Origin: Deltaproteobacteria bacterium
GTDB lineage: Bacteria; Desulfobacterota; GWC2-55-46
Length of the DNA: 64,000 nucleotides
Direction: 5' to 3'
Assembly: GCA_016218105.1 (NCBI GenBank)
Contig: JACRET010000001.1
Span: 1-64,000 of the forward strand
Shown here: one piece after another, positions 19,751 through 28,708 of the stretch
Layout of the letters: each line of letters opens with the position of its first letter
Position numbering within the stretch: position 1 is the stretch's first letter
The notes under the pieces: generated by a model
The model's database searches: none
What the model saw: the letters and a program-made list of their open reading frames with translations, nothing else
Told to the model about the DNA's origin: nothing
Position numbers and translations under genes: made by a program

Positions 19751-21172
19751 TTACCCCCGCGGTTTATCCGAACTTACCAGTTCAACAATATCCTTTAATT
19801 CTTTTTCGAATACAAGGTTATTTTTATTTATTATGCCTCCGAGCTTGACCTCGGTTGATTTGCCTGAATCTTTCACCACGACCCAGACCCTCCTGTGGTA
19901 GACGAAGAAGGCCAGGATGAACCCGAAGCCCATCACTATCGAACCCGCCCAGACTATATTCGTGCCGGGGTCCTTATTGATGGAAATCCCGGAATACATC
20001 ACACCCCTGAAGCCTGTGAAGACGAGGTCTTCGTCGGAGTTCGGTATGGCAGGGAATATCCCCGGATATTTAAGGAATAGCCACGGCGTGGAGATGACTT
20101 TGCCGTCCTCGGTTATCTCGACCTTTACGGCGGGGTTTTCCGCTTCAGCGGATTTCGAGTAGACCGTATTTGTCTTCTCGTCGTAGGCGAAATCAGCCGT
20201 GTACCCTACGAGCTTTACGGAGTACTTTGTGCCGGTAAGCTCCTGCGGGTTTTCCCATTTGAGGGTTATCGGCTCGCCGGTGTTGTCCTGGTTTTTCTTC
20301 TTGACCGCTATCTGAGCCTCTTCAACCCTGTTCCAGGCCATTCCGTAGCTGGACTGGTAGAACCTGATGCCTTTATAATAAAGGGGCTCGTTGACCCATA
20401 TCTGCTTCTTTAATACCTCTTTGCCGTCCTCTACGACCGTCAGCATGCTGTTGTACTGCTTTATCTGGCCTGAGTCGTAATAATCTATCCAGAACTTGTC
20501 CAGCTTTATCCTGAAGTCGGCTTTCGGCACGGACATATCGCCGCCGACGAACACGGCCCTGAAGTCCTTATATCCAGCGAAGCTTCCGACTATCGCTCCA
20601 AGAAGGATCAGCAAGAGGCTGATGTGAGTGAAATCGGAACCAAGCCTCCCGATCCTCCCCTTCCAGGCGTAAAAATGGAACTCGCTCCCTGCCCCCGATG
20701 AGATGACGTCGTACTTCTTCCTTTTAAACGCGCTTATGACCCTCTCCTTTACGGCCTCGGGGCTGGCGTTTACGGTGAAGGTCTCCTTATTCGAGAACTT
20801 GTCTATAAGCTTGGAGTCGAATTTATCCGATTTGTGGTTCAGGAGGGCCTTCCACTTGGGAGGGAACCTCTCGAAGGTGCAGACTATGATGTTAAGCGCG
20901 AGCATCGCCAGGAGCGCCACGAACCAGTAAGAGTGGTACATGTCGTTGAGGCGGAGATAAAGGATGAAGCTGGTCCACTTCTCCCCGTACTGCTTTAAAT
21001 AATCCTCCACAGGCAGGTTCTGCTCGATAACCGTACCGAATATGGAGACGACGGCCAGCGTTATCAATACGAACAAGGTGAGCTTAAGGGAGTTGAAAAA
21101 ATACCATATCTTTGAGAGCGCGGCCTTGTGCCAGGGTTTTGTCTCAGCGGCTGCTTTTGCTTTATCGTGCAT
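19751..21172 (-). CDS. resB: Cytochrome c biogenesis protein ResB
   Basis: FNSLKLTLFVLITLAVVSIFGTVIEQN, YYKGIRFYQSSYGMAW, C-terminal TM. Confidence 0.92.
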   Translation of the reverse strand: MHDKAKAAAETKPWHKAALSKIWYFFNSLKLTLFVLITLAVVSIFGTVIEQNLPVEDYLKQYGEKWTSFILYLRLNDMYHSYWFVALLAMLALNIIVCTFERFPPKWKALLNHKSDKFDSKLIDKFSNKETFTVNASPEAVKERVISAFKRKKYDVISSGAGSEFHFYAWKGRIGRLGSDFTHISLLLILLGAIVGSFAGYKDFRAVFVGGDMSVPKADFRIKLDKFWIDYYDSGQIKQYNSMLTVVEDGKEVLKKQIWVNEPLYYKGIRFYQSSYGMAWNRVEEAQIAVKKKNQDNTGEPITLKWENPQELTGTKYSVKLVGYTADFAYDEKTNTVYSKSAEAENPAVKVEITEDGKVISTPWLFLKYPGIFPAIPNSDEDLVFTGFRGVMYSGISINKDPGTNIVWAGSIVMGFGFILAFFVYHRRVWVVVKDSGKSTEVKLGGIINKNNLVFEKELKDIVELVSSDKPRG

Positions 21173-21183
21173 CTACAATGTCC

Positions 21184-21762
21184 TTATTTTTTATTGAACT
21201 GCGCGAGGAATTCTCCGGCTGCCTTGCCGACCTGGCTTTCCGGGTTCAAGGCATTGGCCTTTTCCCAGGCGGCCTTCGCGCCGTCAAGGTCCCCCATGCC
21301 GTAGGCGAGTATAAAGCCCTTGGTGAGCCAGATTCTCTGGTGATAAGGGTTTTTCTTTATGCCTTCCTCGACGATCTTAAGCCCTTCGTCGGATTTGCCC
21401 AGGTAGTGGGCTGAAAGGCCCAGGTCGTTATAGATATCCGCCTCGTTGGGTTTGAACTGCAGAGCCTTTTTGTAATATGCGGAAGATTCGGCAAACTGTT
21501 TTGAATCGAAGTACGCATCTCCCAGCCTCCAGAGGATATCCGGGTCATTCGGCTTTTCCTTGAGCCTCGACGTAAGGTCGGCTATTATCGTAGAGTTATT
21601 TATGGGGGCGCTGGGCTGGGCCGCCTCTTCCTTGGCGCTGGTCTGCGCCGTCTGGTTCTCTTTCGATTTAGAGCAGCCGCTCATGCCCGTTACGACCGCG
21701 AGACCGACCGCCATAGCGCCTAGCAATATTGTTTTCTTCCGCACAGATACCTCCGTTATCAA
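21184..21762 (-). CDS. TPR lipoprotein
   Basis: Lipobox VTGMSGCSK; TPR repeats. Confidence 0.8.
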   Translation of the reverse strand: MITEVSVRKKTILLGAMAVGLAVVTGMSGCSKSKENQTAQTSAKEEAAQPSAPINNSTIIADLTSRLKEKPNDPDILWRLGDAYFDSKQFAESSAYYKKALQFKPNEADIYNDLGLSAHYLGKSDEGLKIVEEGIKKNPYHQRIWLTKGFILAYGMGDLDGAKAAWEKANALNPESQVGKAAGEFLAQFNKK

Positions 21763-22172
21763 TGACGTAAACTGGAAAATTTGCTGTCAACGGCCTCTCT
21801 TATTAACTTGACGTCCTTACCCTGCTTGTGGAGGTCGTAAGCCATGAGCGCCTCTTCTATGCAGATGTCGCAGTGCACGGCGTGTTCATCCACATAGCAG
21901 GTTAAGAGGCTCTTATGGTCAAAATGCTTCTTACAGTCGCAATAGCAATAAAGGCTGTCTATTACCTCAGGGATCTCCCTGGCGGCCTGATACGCTCTGG
22001 CCGTTTCTCCCGTATAGTTAGCCGGGGATAAAGTCTCCCTGGTCTCCCCGCCGCGAAGCGATGAGTTTTGAACTTCAGTCTTTGAGCAGGAAGTCAGGAC
22101 AAAGATGGCGAATAAAGATAAAAGAACCGAGGTATATAAACGGGTTCTACTCTGATTTTTCATTCTAACCAT
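21759..22172 (-). CDS. CYCGC-like motif lipoprotein
   Basis: Lipobox FVLTSC; SLYCYCDCKKHFDHKSLLTCYVDEHAVHCDICIEEA resembles PCYCGC-motif proteins. Confidence 0.7.
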   Translation of the reverse strand: MVRMKNQSRTRLYTSVLLSLFAIFVLTSCSKTEVQNSSLRGGETRETLSPANYTGETARAYQAAREIPEVIDSLYCYCDCKKHFDHKSLLTCYVDEHAVHCDICIEEALMAYDLHKQGKDVKLIREAVDSKFSSLRH

Positions 22173-22302
22173 ATCGGCACTAATTGTTATTTATAAACTT
22201 TTTTTTGTTGGATTTCAAATAGATTTTGGATTCAGGGTCATATTAACAGAATTGGATTAAAAACTTATTAAGATTAAATTACTTAATTTTTAAGTAACCG
22301 GG

Positions 22303-22368
22303 CCTGACTTCTCCTGTTTTCGAGAGAAAACGAGAAAAGGCCGTGATCCTTAATTTCGGGAAGTCAGG
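22303..22368. repeat. Intergenic inverted repeat
   Basis: CCTGACTTC (22303-22311) / GAAGTCAGG (22360-22368). Confidence 0.55.
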
Positions 22369-22376
22369 ATGGGCAG

Positions 22377-22402
22377 GCAAAAAAAAACGGCCTTTTGGGG
22401 CC
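22377..22402 (-). terminator. Rho-independent terminator after rnfB
   Basis: Minus strand GCGGCCCCAAAAGGCCGTTTTTTTTTG. Confidence 0.75.
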
Positions 22403-22468
22403 GCTTTGCGCTGTAAAGCAAATCTGTTTTATAAAGGCGTGAACCAGGCTTTAGACCGGTGGTGTCAT

Positions 22469-23323
22469 TTACCCTGTCTTTTTTGGCTGTGAGGCGTAAA
22501 AAGCGGCCTTTGTGACCTTTTCCTCGATCCCCGAAAGTATGCACTTTGTCGGGCAGCGCTTTACGGACTCGTCGTTCTGAGGGGCAAGCCCATAATTCAC
22601 CACTGCAAGGTTGTCCTTTAACGCTATGCCGCCGGGCACCGAGCAGTCCTTTACGCAGAGCCCGCAGGCTATGCAGGAGACCTTGCAGACCTTTTTGGCG
22701 TGCGCCCCCTTGTCCTTGCTCTTGCAATATACGAACAGCTTATGGTCTTCCGGGTGCATCTCGATTATATCTCTCGGGCATGCCCTCGCGCACGCTCCGC
22801 AACCTACGCACTTATCAAAAAATACCACCGGCAGCCCGTTGGCGTTCATCGCCATCGCGTCGAATTTGCAGGCATCCACGCACTCGCCGTAACCGAGGCA
22901 CCCGTACGTGCAGCTCTTGTCCCCGCCGGTAAGGTTTGCCGCGGTACAGGTCATCTCTCCCCTGTACTGTGCCCTGCGCTCCGCCTCAGCCGTGCCGCCC
23001 TTACAAAGGACGACGGCTACCTTCCTCTTGTGCTCTGACGCGTCAGCGCCTAGTAAAGCCGCGAGCGCCTTTGCGGTATCGCTGCCGCCAGCCACGCAGG
23101 CGTTCGAAGGCGCTGTGCCCGCAAGAAGGGCTTCGGCAAGCATCCTGCAGCCGGGATATCCGCAGCCGCCGCAGTTCGTGTTAGGGAGTATCCCGGCTAT
23201 CGCCTCTATGCGCGGGTCTTCCTCCACCCTCAGCTTTTTATCCGCGAAGGCAAGGAATATCGAGAGAGCGGCGCCAAGGCCTCCCATGCTTACGGCTGAT
23301 ATTATGAGCGAAGCGGCTGTCAT
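22469..23323 (-). CDS. rnfB: Rnf complex subunit RnfB
   Basis: LPNTNCGGCGYPGCRMLAEAL, 4Fe-4S CVGCGACARACP, CIACGLCVKDC. Confidence 0.95.
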   Translation of the reverse strand: MTAASLIISAVSMGGLGAALSIFLAFADKKLRVEEDPRIEAIAGILPNTNCGGCGYPGCRMLAEALLAGTAPSNACVAGGSDTAKALAALLGADASEHKRKVAVVLCKGGTAEAERRAQYRGEMTCTAANLTGGDKSCTYGCLGYGECVDACKFDAMAMNANGLPVVFFDKCVGCGACARACPRDIIEMHPEDHKLFVYCKSKDKGAHAKKVCKVSCIACGLCVKDCSVPGGIALKDNLAVVNYGLAPQNDESVKRCPTKCILSGIEEKVTKAAFYASQPKKTG

Positions 23324-23327
23324 TGAT

Positions 23328-23906
23328 CTATCCTCTTATAAGTCCGGCAAAACCCATGAAAGCCAGGGCCATCATGCCGGCTACTATGAGCGTTATGGAA
23401 ATGCCCTGGAACGGCTTGGGAATGTCCGCGAACTCAAGCTCTTCCCTTATGCCTGACATCATGAGTATGGCAAGTGTAAAGCCCACGCCAGTCGCGAAAC
23501 CGAAGATTATCGATTCGATATAGTTATATTCCCTCAAGACCATGAAGAGCGCAAGCCCGAGGACGGCGCAATTCGTGGTGATTAGCGGCAGATATATCCC
23601 AAGCGCCCTGTAGAGGGCGGGACTGGATTTGCGTATATACATCTCGACCAGCTGGACGAGCGCGGCTATGGCGATAATGAAGGCCACGTACTCGAGGAAC
23701 GGCACGTTGAACCTGACGAGCACATAAGTGTATATGGGCCACGTGACCGCGGCCGTAAGGGTCATTACAAAGGTCGTGGCAAGACCCATATTGAGCGCGT
23801 TCTCCGTCTTGTTGGATACCCCTACGAACGGGCATATGCCCAGAAAATAGGTGAGCACGAAGTTGTTGATCAGGGACGCTGATATAAAAATCATTAATAG
23901 CTTCAA
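23328..23906 (-). CDS. rnfA: Rnf complex subunit RnfA
   Basis: NNFVLTYFLGICPFVGVSNKTENALNMGLATTFVMT. Confidence 0.95.
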   Translation of the reverse strand: MKLLMIFISASLINNFVLTYFLGICPFVGVSNKTENALNMGLATTFVMTLTAAVTWPIYTYVLVRFNVPFLEYVAFIIAIAALVQLVEMYIRKSSPALYRALGIYLPLITTNCAVLGLALFMVLREYNYIESIIFGFATGVGFTLAILMMSGIREELEFADIPKPFQGISITLIVAGMMALAFMGFAGLIRG

Positions 23907-23916
23907 AGCAAAACTC

Positions 23917-24546
23917 CTAAGCGTTCTCTGTGCCTGCAGCTTTTCTGCTTGAGATATAATTCACGAGCGCGATGAGCGCGCCGAAGACGAGGAACGCGCC
24001 AGCCGGCAGGATCATCACTATCCAGGGTTCGAACCAGGTGTTGCTGAGTATCTTGAAGTTGAATATCGAGCCGAAGCCTAGCAGCTCCCTGATAAAGCCC
24101 ATTGTCATGAGGCTCAAGGTAAATCCTATGCCGATCCCGAGCGCGTCGGCAATCGATGGAATGACCGGGTTCTTTTGCGCGAACGCCTCGGCGCGGCCCA
24201 GGATGATGCAGTTTACGACTATACTCGGCAAATAGGGCCCAAGCGCCTTGGATATCGGCGGGAACTTGGCCGCCACAAACAAATCAGCCACGGTTACGAG
24301 GAGCGCTATGATAACGACGTACGCCGCGATCCTGACCTGCGGCGAGATATACTTTCTTACCGCCGAAATAAGGATATTCGAACCCAGGAGGACAAAGAGT
24401 GTAGCAAGACCCATCGCGACGCCGTTTATTACTGAGTTCGTAACTGCGAGGGTCGGGCATGTGCCGAGCACCAGCCTGAACGGCGGGATGTCCTGCCAAA
24501 GGCCTTTTTTAAACTCATACCAGAGTGAATAATTATTTTCCGCCAT
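23917..24546 (-). CDS. rnfE: Rnf complex subunit RnfE
   Basis: PFRLVLGTCPTLAVTNSVINGVAMGLATLFVLLGSN. Confidence 0.95.
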   Translation of the reverse strand: MAENNYSLWYEFKKGLWQDIPPFRLVLGTCPTLAVTNSVINGVAMGLATLFVLLGSNILISAVRKYISPQVRIAAYVVIIALLVTVADLFVAAKFPPISKALGPYLPSIVVNCIILGRAEAFAQKNPVIPSIADALGIGIGFTLSLMTMGFIRELLGFGSIFNFKILSNTWFEPWIVMILPAGAFLVFGALIALVNYISSRKAAGTENA

Positions 24547-25189
24547 CTTTTGACTCCTTGGGCTCCGCGCTCTCCGGGGCCTTTACAGCCGAAGCCGGTT
24601 TCGCCTCGAAAGCCGCGAGACCGTCTTTGGGGAACTCCCTTAAGACCTTCTGGACGGCATTGTTTATGTTCTTGACGACCGCGTCCGACGAGATAGTCGC
24701 GCCTGTGATGGACTGGATCTGGTTCGGCTTCTCGGGCTTCCGGTTCTTTATGTACTCTACCTTCGGGGTTATGTCGATGCCTTTGAACTGGTTCTCGAAT
24801 TCAGGCTCGCTTATCCTGTTTCCAAGGCCTGGAGTCTCGACCTGGTCAAGTATCTTTATGCCTTTGAGCTTTAGATAATCAAGCCCCAGGCCTACCATGA
24901 CCCCGATATTCCCCTGGAAACCGCCGCCGTCCGCCTTGAAAGCAAGCCCGACAGGCTTTCCTTCCCCGTCAATGCCTTCATACACGACTATCGTCTCCTG
25001 CCCAACCTTCTTCTCAAGGAGCTTGTAATCCTTCGCCTCGGGGAGGACGACGAAAATGGCCTCCTTGAGCTCCTTTTCCTTGTTGGCCTGTATCATCGGG
25101 TCGGCGACCTGGAAGACCCCGGCGAGTATTACGCCCGATATCGCGCCCACAAGCGTGAGGTTCAGAAACATTTTTGTTACATTATTCAA
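24533..25189 (-). CDS. rnfG: Rnf complex subunit RnfG (FMN-binding)
   Basis: QVETPGLGNRISEPEFENQF, SITGATISSDAVVKNINNAV flavinylation-type motif. Confidence 0.93.
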   Translation of the reverse strand: MNNVTKMFLNLTLVGAISGVILAGVFQVADPMIQANKEKELKEAIFVVLPEAKDYKLLEKKVGQETIVVYEGIDGEGKPVGLAFKADGGGFQGNIGVMVGLGLDYLKLKGIKILDQVETPGLGNRISEPEFENQFKGIDITPKVEYIKNRKPEKPNQIQSITGATISSDAVVKNINNAVQKVLREFPKDGLAAFEAKPASAVKAPESAEPKESKDGGK

Positions 25190-25219
25190 GAGTAAAACCC
25201 CTCCGGAAACTTAACTTGA

Positions 25220-26248
25220 TTACTGTCCTGCCTTAAGCCCGTTCGCGCCGAACACCCTCGGCCGCGTGTGTTTATTGAGGAGCGGCACGAACGCGTTCAT
25301 AAAGAGTATGGAGTACATGACGCCTTCCGGCAGACCGCCGAAGAGCCTGATTACCACAGCCATTATCCCGCCCAGTATCGCGAATATCCACTGTCCGGTA
25401 TCCGTAGTAGGGGATGTTACCATGTCAGTGACCATGAACCACGCCCCTAGCATCGCGCCTCCGGCGCAGAGATGGAAAAGCGGGCTGGGATATTTCACGG
25501 GGTCGATAAACCAGAATATCGCGGAGAAGGCCGCCATTGATCCAAGATAGCCGAGCGGCAGCTTCCAGTTGACGTAGCCTTTATAACGGAGATAAAGCCC
25601 TCCGATGATTATGGCGATAACCGAGGTCTCGCCAAGCGACCCGGCGACGTTACCCGTGAAGAGGTCCATTATAGGCGTCGCCTTGCCCTCGAACTTCATC
25701 AAGGCCAGCGGTGTGGCCGCCGATACCGCGTCTACCGCCTTTTGTATCGTCCTCGGCTCTACCCATGTGGTCGTAAGAACCGGGTAGGTAGCCATCAAAA
25801 ACGCCCTTCCAAGGAGAGCGGGGTTGAATATATTGAATCCCAGTCCGCCGAAGAGCTGTTTGCCTATGCCTATCGCGAAGACCGAGCCGAGTATCGTTCC
25901 GAATACCGGGAACCCCGGAGGAAGGGTCATCGCAAGGAGTATGCCTGTTATAATGGCGCTGCCGTCATAGATTTTTATAGGCCTGCCGCGGTATTTCTGG
26001 AATGCGTATTCGGTAATGAGGCATGTGCCGATCGCTATCACGTAAAGGAGAAGCGCCCTGAAACCGAAAAAATATACAGATGCGGCCATCGCCGGAAAGA
26101 GCGCCATCACGACCGTGTGCATGATCTTCGGTACGGACTCGTTCTTCAGGAAATGCGGTGACGATGTCACGAAGAGCTTCCCGCTCCCGCTCCCGCCTTC
26201 GGGCATAGAGGCCTTTATCTCTTTTTTGTCGAGCGTCTTATCTTCCAT
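25220..26248 (-). CDS. rnfD: Rnf complex subunit RnfD
   Basis: FVTSSPHFLKNESVPKIMHTVVMALFPA; VSAATPLALMKFEG; FMVTDMVTSPTTDTGQWIFAILGG. Confidence 0.95.
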   Translation of the reverse strand: MEDKTLDKKEIKASMPEGGSGSGKLFVTSSPHFLKNESVPKIMHTVVMALFPAMAASVYFFGFRALLLYVIAIGTCLITEYAFQKYRGRPIKIYDGSAIITGILLAMTLPPGFPVFGTILGSVFAIGIGKQLFGGLGFNIFNPALLGRAFLMATYPVLTTTWVEPRTIQKAVDAVSAATPLALMKFEGKATPIMDLFTGNVAGSLGETSVIAIIIGGLYLRYKGYVNWKLPLGYLGSMAAFSAIFWFIDPVKYPSPLFHLCAGGAMLGAWFMVTDMVTSPTTDTGQWIFAILGGIMAVVIRLFGGLPEGVMYSILFMNAFVPLLNKHTRPRVFGANGLKAGQ

Positions 26249-26309
26249 GATAAACTCTATAATCCCTTTTTTAAAGCCGGCTGTTCATCCCAGGGCTTAA
26301 GCCCTGGGG

Positions 26310-27638
26310 TCATTTGGACGAGGCACGCTGCGCCTCTTTACGGACAAAGTACTTGCCCACCCTTATCCACTGAAGGAGCGGCCTCTTGGCCGGGCATACG
26401 TATGAACAGCAGCCGCATTCTATGCAGGCTCCAGCGTCCCAGCCCTTGAAATTATCGAGCATCTTGGCCTTGCCGTAGTCTCCCAGCCTGTAGGGCATAA
26501 GGCCCATGGGGCAGGCGTGGACGCAGCTGGCGCATTTGATGCAAGGGTCGTATCCTTCGGGTTTGATGGCGCCGGCGTCTATTACCGTGATGCCTGATGT
26601 GCCCTTAATGACAGGCGCTGTCAGGGATGACTGGGCTATACCCATCATGGGGCCGCCGTTCAAAACTTCTTTTTCGCCCTCGCCTGTCAGACCGCCGCAC
26701 TGGTTTATTACTTCCTCAAAGCTTGTGCCTATGCGCACCCTCAGATTGCGCGGGTCTCTCACACCGTTGCCGCTTATGGTGACGATCCTCTCTATAAGAG
26801 GCTTTTTATAGACAAGTGCCTCGTAAATAGCGGCGGCCGTGCCGACGTTATTGACCACAACACCTACATCCAGGGGTAATTTTCCAGGGGGGACTTTTCT
26901 GTTAAGGGCGGCCTTGATGAGCATCTTCTCGGCGCCCTGCGGATACTTTGCTTCCAGGATTATTATCTGAACGTCCGATAAGCCGATCGATTTTTTCAAG
27001 GCCTCGATCGCGTCAGGCTTATTCTCTTCTATGCCGATAAAGCCTTTAGTAGCGCCCGTAGCCCTCATAAGCGCCCTCAGGCCCCAGACTACCTTTTCAG
27101 ACTCTTCTACCATTATCCTGTGGTCGGCCGTAAGGTAAGGCTCGCACTCGCATCCGTTCAAGATAATGGCGTCAATCGCCTTGCCTTTGGGTGGGGCGAG
27201 CTTTACGGAGGTCGGGAATGCCGCTCCGCCCATGCCGACGATGCCTGCGTCGCGCACCAGTTCGCGGATGGATTCGGGCGACTGTGAATTTAAATCCACA
27301 GTCCCCTCCGCCTTCCACTCACGGGTGGTCCCATCGCCCTCTATGACGACCGCCAATACCCTGGCGCCACCGGGGTGCTGGGCAAGCTCGATATCCTTTA
27401 CCTTGCCGTTTATGGATGAATGCACCGGTGCCGAGACAAAGGCTTTTATATCGCCTATCTTCTGGCCTTCCTGTACGATGTCGCCTTTTTTAACGAGTGG
27501 TTCGCAGGGCGCGCCTGCGTGCTGCTGGAGCGGTATGGTTACGACTTTGGGAAGTGCCGCGGTTACGACACCTTTGCCGGAGGTCAGTTCTTTATAGTAA
27601 GAGGGGTGTATGCCCCTCTCGAAAGTCTTATGTCCCAT
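26310..27638 (-). CDS. rnfC: Rnf complex subunit RnfC
   Basis: TIPLQQHAGAPCEPLVKKGDIVQEGQKIGD, GMGGAAFPTSVKL, two 4Fe-4S motifs. Confidence 0.95.
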   Translation of the reverse strand: MGHKTFERGIHPSYYKELTSGKGVVTAALPKVVTIPLQQHAGAPCEPLVKKGDIVQEGQKIGDIKAFVSAPVHSSINGKVKDIELAQHPGGARVLAVVIEGDGTTREWKAEGTVDLNSQSPESIRELVRDAGIVGMGGAAFPTSVKLAPPKGKAIDAIILNGCECEPYLTADHRIMVEESEKVVWGLRALMRATGATKGFIGIEENKPDAIEALKKSIGLSDVQIIILEAKYPQGAEKMLIKAALNRKVPPGKLPLDVGVVVNNVGTAAAIYEALVYKKPLIERIVTISGNGVRDPRNLRVRIGTSFEEVINQCGGLTGEGEKEVLNGGPMMGIAQSSLTAPVIKGTSGITVIDAGAIKPEGYDPCIKCASCVHACPMGLMPYRLGDYGKAKMLDNFKGWDAGACIECGCCSYVCPAKRPLLQWIRVGKYFVRKEAQRASSK

Positions 27639-27707
27639 AAAATTCCAAAACTAAGGATTTTATTTAATTTCCAAAAGCAAAAGCTGCTTACCAAGGGAGC
27701 GAGAGAC

Positions 27708-27773
27708 AAAAAAAAAAGACCGTCACGGCAATACACTTACAGTTTTTAGCTGCAGGTATTCGCCCAGACGGTC
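27708..27773 (-). terminator. Riboswitch-controlled rho-independent terminator upstream of rnfC
   Basis: Minus strand GACCGTC...GGC-GAATAC...CTGCAG-CTAAAAA-CTG...GTATT-GCC..GACGGTC then T10; the 5' arm overlaps the riboswitch pseudoknot strand CCGTC. Confidence 0.85.
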
Positions 27774-27839
27774 GGCAGTTACTCTATAATCTCTCGATCC
27801 CCGGTGGTAGCCACCTTGATTCCGTCAGTCACGAAAGAT
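27762..27839 (-). ncRNA. ZTP (pfl) riboswitch aptamer
   Basis: Minus strand AUCUUUCGUGACUGACGGAAUCAAGGUGGCUACCACCGGGGAUCGAGAGAU...GCCGACCGUCUGGGC: P1 AUCUUUCG/CGAGAGAU, P2 GGUGG-CUA-CCACC, pseudoknot GACGG/CCGUC, conserved CCGnCUGGGC. Confidence 0.9.
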
Positions 27840-27859
27840 ATTTGTTACCTATAGAGACA

Positions 27860-27888
27860 CTATAATTCATAGAGCGCCTGCTTGTCAA
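27860..27888 (-). promoter_or_regulatory. Sigma-70 promoter of the ZTP riboswitch-rnf operon
   Basis: TTGACA (27883-27888), 17 bp, TTATAG (27860-27865); predicted start a few nt before the aptamer. Confidence 0.75.
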
Positions 27889-27925
27889 GCTGAAAAAACA
27901 TAACTAACGTAATTTTATTTGATCG

Positions 27926-28558
27926 CTATAACCTGCCATGTAAAAAATCCTTTATGAGGAAAAAAAGCGTTATGAGTATCCCGGCAAGCACCAGGAGTAT
28001 GCTTAAACCCACTATCGGTATGACCGATTCAGCGGCGACCTCGGCCCCAAGGGCGGTAGTCCTGTAGCCCATTATTATCCACGCGAACGGGTAGAAGAAG
28101 CCGCCAGTGCCGAGGCATGTTGAGGCGACAGTCTTTACCTTGTGATTGGCTGAAAGGAATGAGAGCAGTATGGAGACGCTTATCGAGAGTATGCCAAGCC
28201 CCATCGCGTGAATATGCCCTCTCGTAAGCCTCTCGTGCGCCTCTTCCATGTCGCCGTCTGAATGGGAGGAATGGTCTTCTGTTTTACCGTGTTCATGCGG
28301 CGCGCCAGCGGTTTGAGCAGCATGGCCGCTGGCCCCTTCGGCTGCCGCCGTGGTATCGGCGGGGTTATGATGCTCGTGGCCCTGCCCCGGCCCGCTTAAA
28401 ACGAACTTTTCCTCAATCGCGGTTTTAGCGCTTAGCGAGAGCGTCCTGTGAATGGATTCATGGTTTACCGTCATGTAGGCGGCCCAGAATATCCCGAACA
28501 ACAGGCTGAATAAACCTAAAAGTAACCCGATAAAGACTGGGCGAAACTGATTTTTCAT
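27926..28558 (-). CDS. Membrane protein with histidine-rich periplasmic loop
   Basis: MKNQFRPVFIGLLLGLFSLLFGIFW...; HEHHNPADTT..HEHGKTEDHSSHSDGD; about 4 TM. Start at 28558 with AAAGGAG. Confidence 0.65.
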   Translation of the reverse strand: MKNQFRPVFIGLLLGLFSLLFGIFWAAYMTVNHESIHRTLSLSAKTAIEEKFVLSGPGQGHEHHNPADTTAAAEGASGHAAQTAGAPHEHGKTEDHSSHSDGDMEEAHERLTRGHIHAMGLGILSISVSILLSFLSANHKVKTVASTCLGTGGFFYPFAWIIMGYRTTALGAEVAAESVIPIVGLSILLVLAGILITLFFLIKDFLHGRL

Positions 28559-28647
28559 ATCATCTCCTTTGATCAGGCCGCTAAACGCAATAAATACAAG
28601 TAACATAATACGGCAATACAACGCGGCATTAAAGACATTTTATCGCG

Positions 28648-28708
28648 TTCGTACGCCGCAGTGACGAGCGGTGATGCAACGAAGCAGATGGACTTTTTCA
28701 GCAGCCTG
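28648..28708. repeat. Repeat family R2 (TIR element), partial copy abutting htrA stop
   Basis: GTACGCCGCAGTGACGAGCGGTGATGCAACGAAGCAGATGGACTTTTTCAGCAGCCTG; near-identical to the right half of 32814-32936. Confidence 0.75.
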
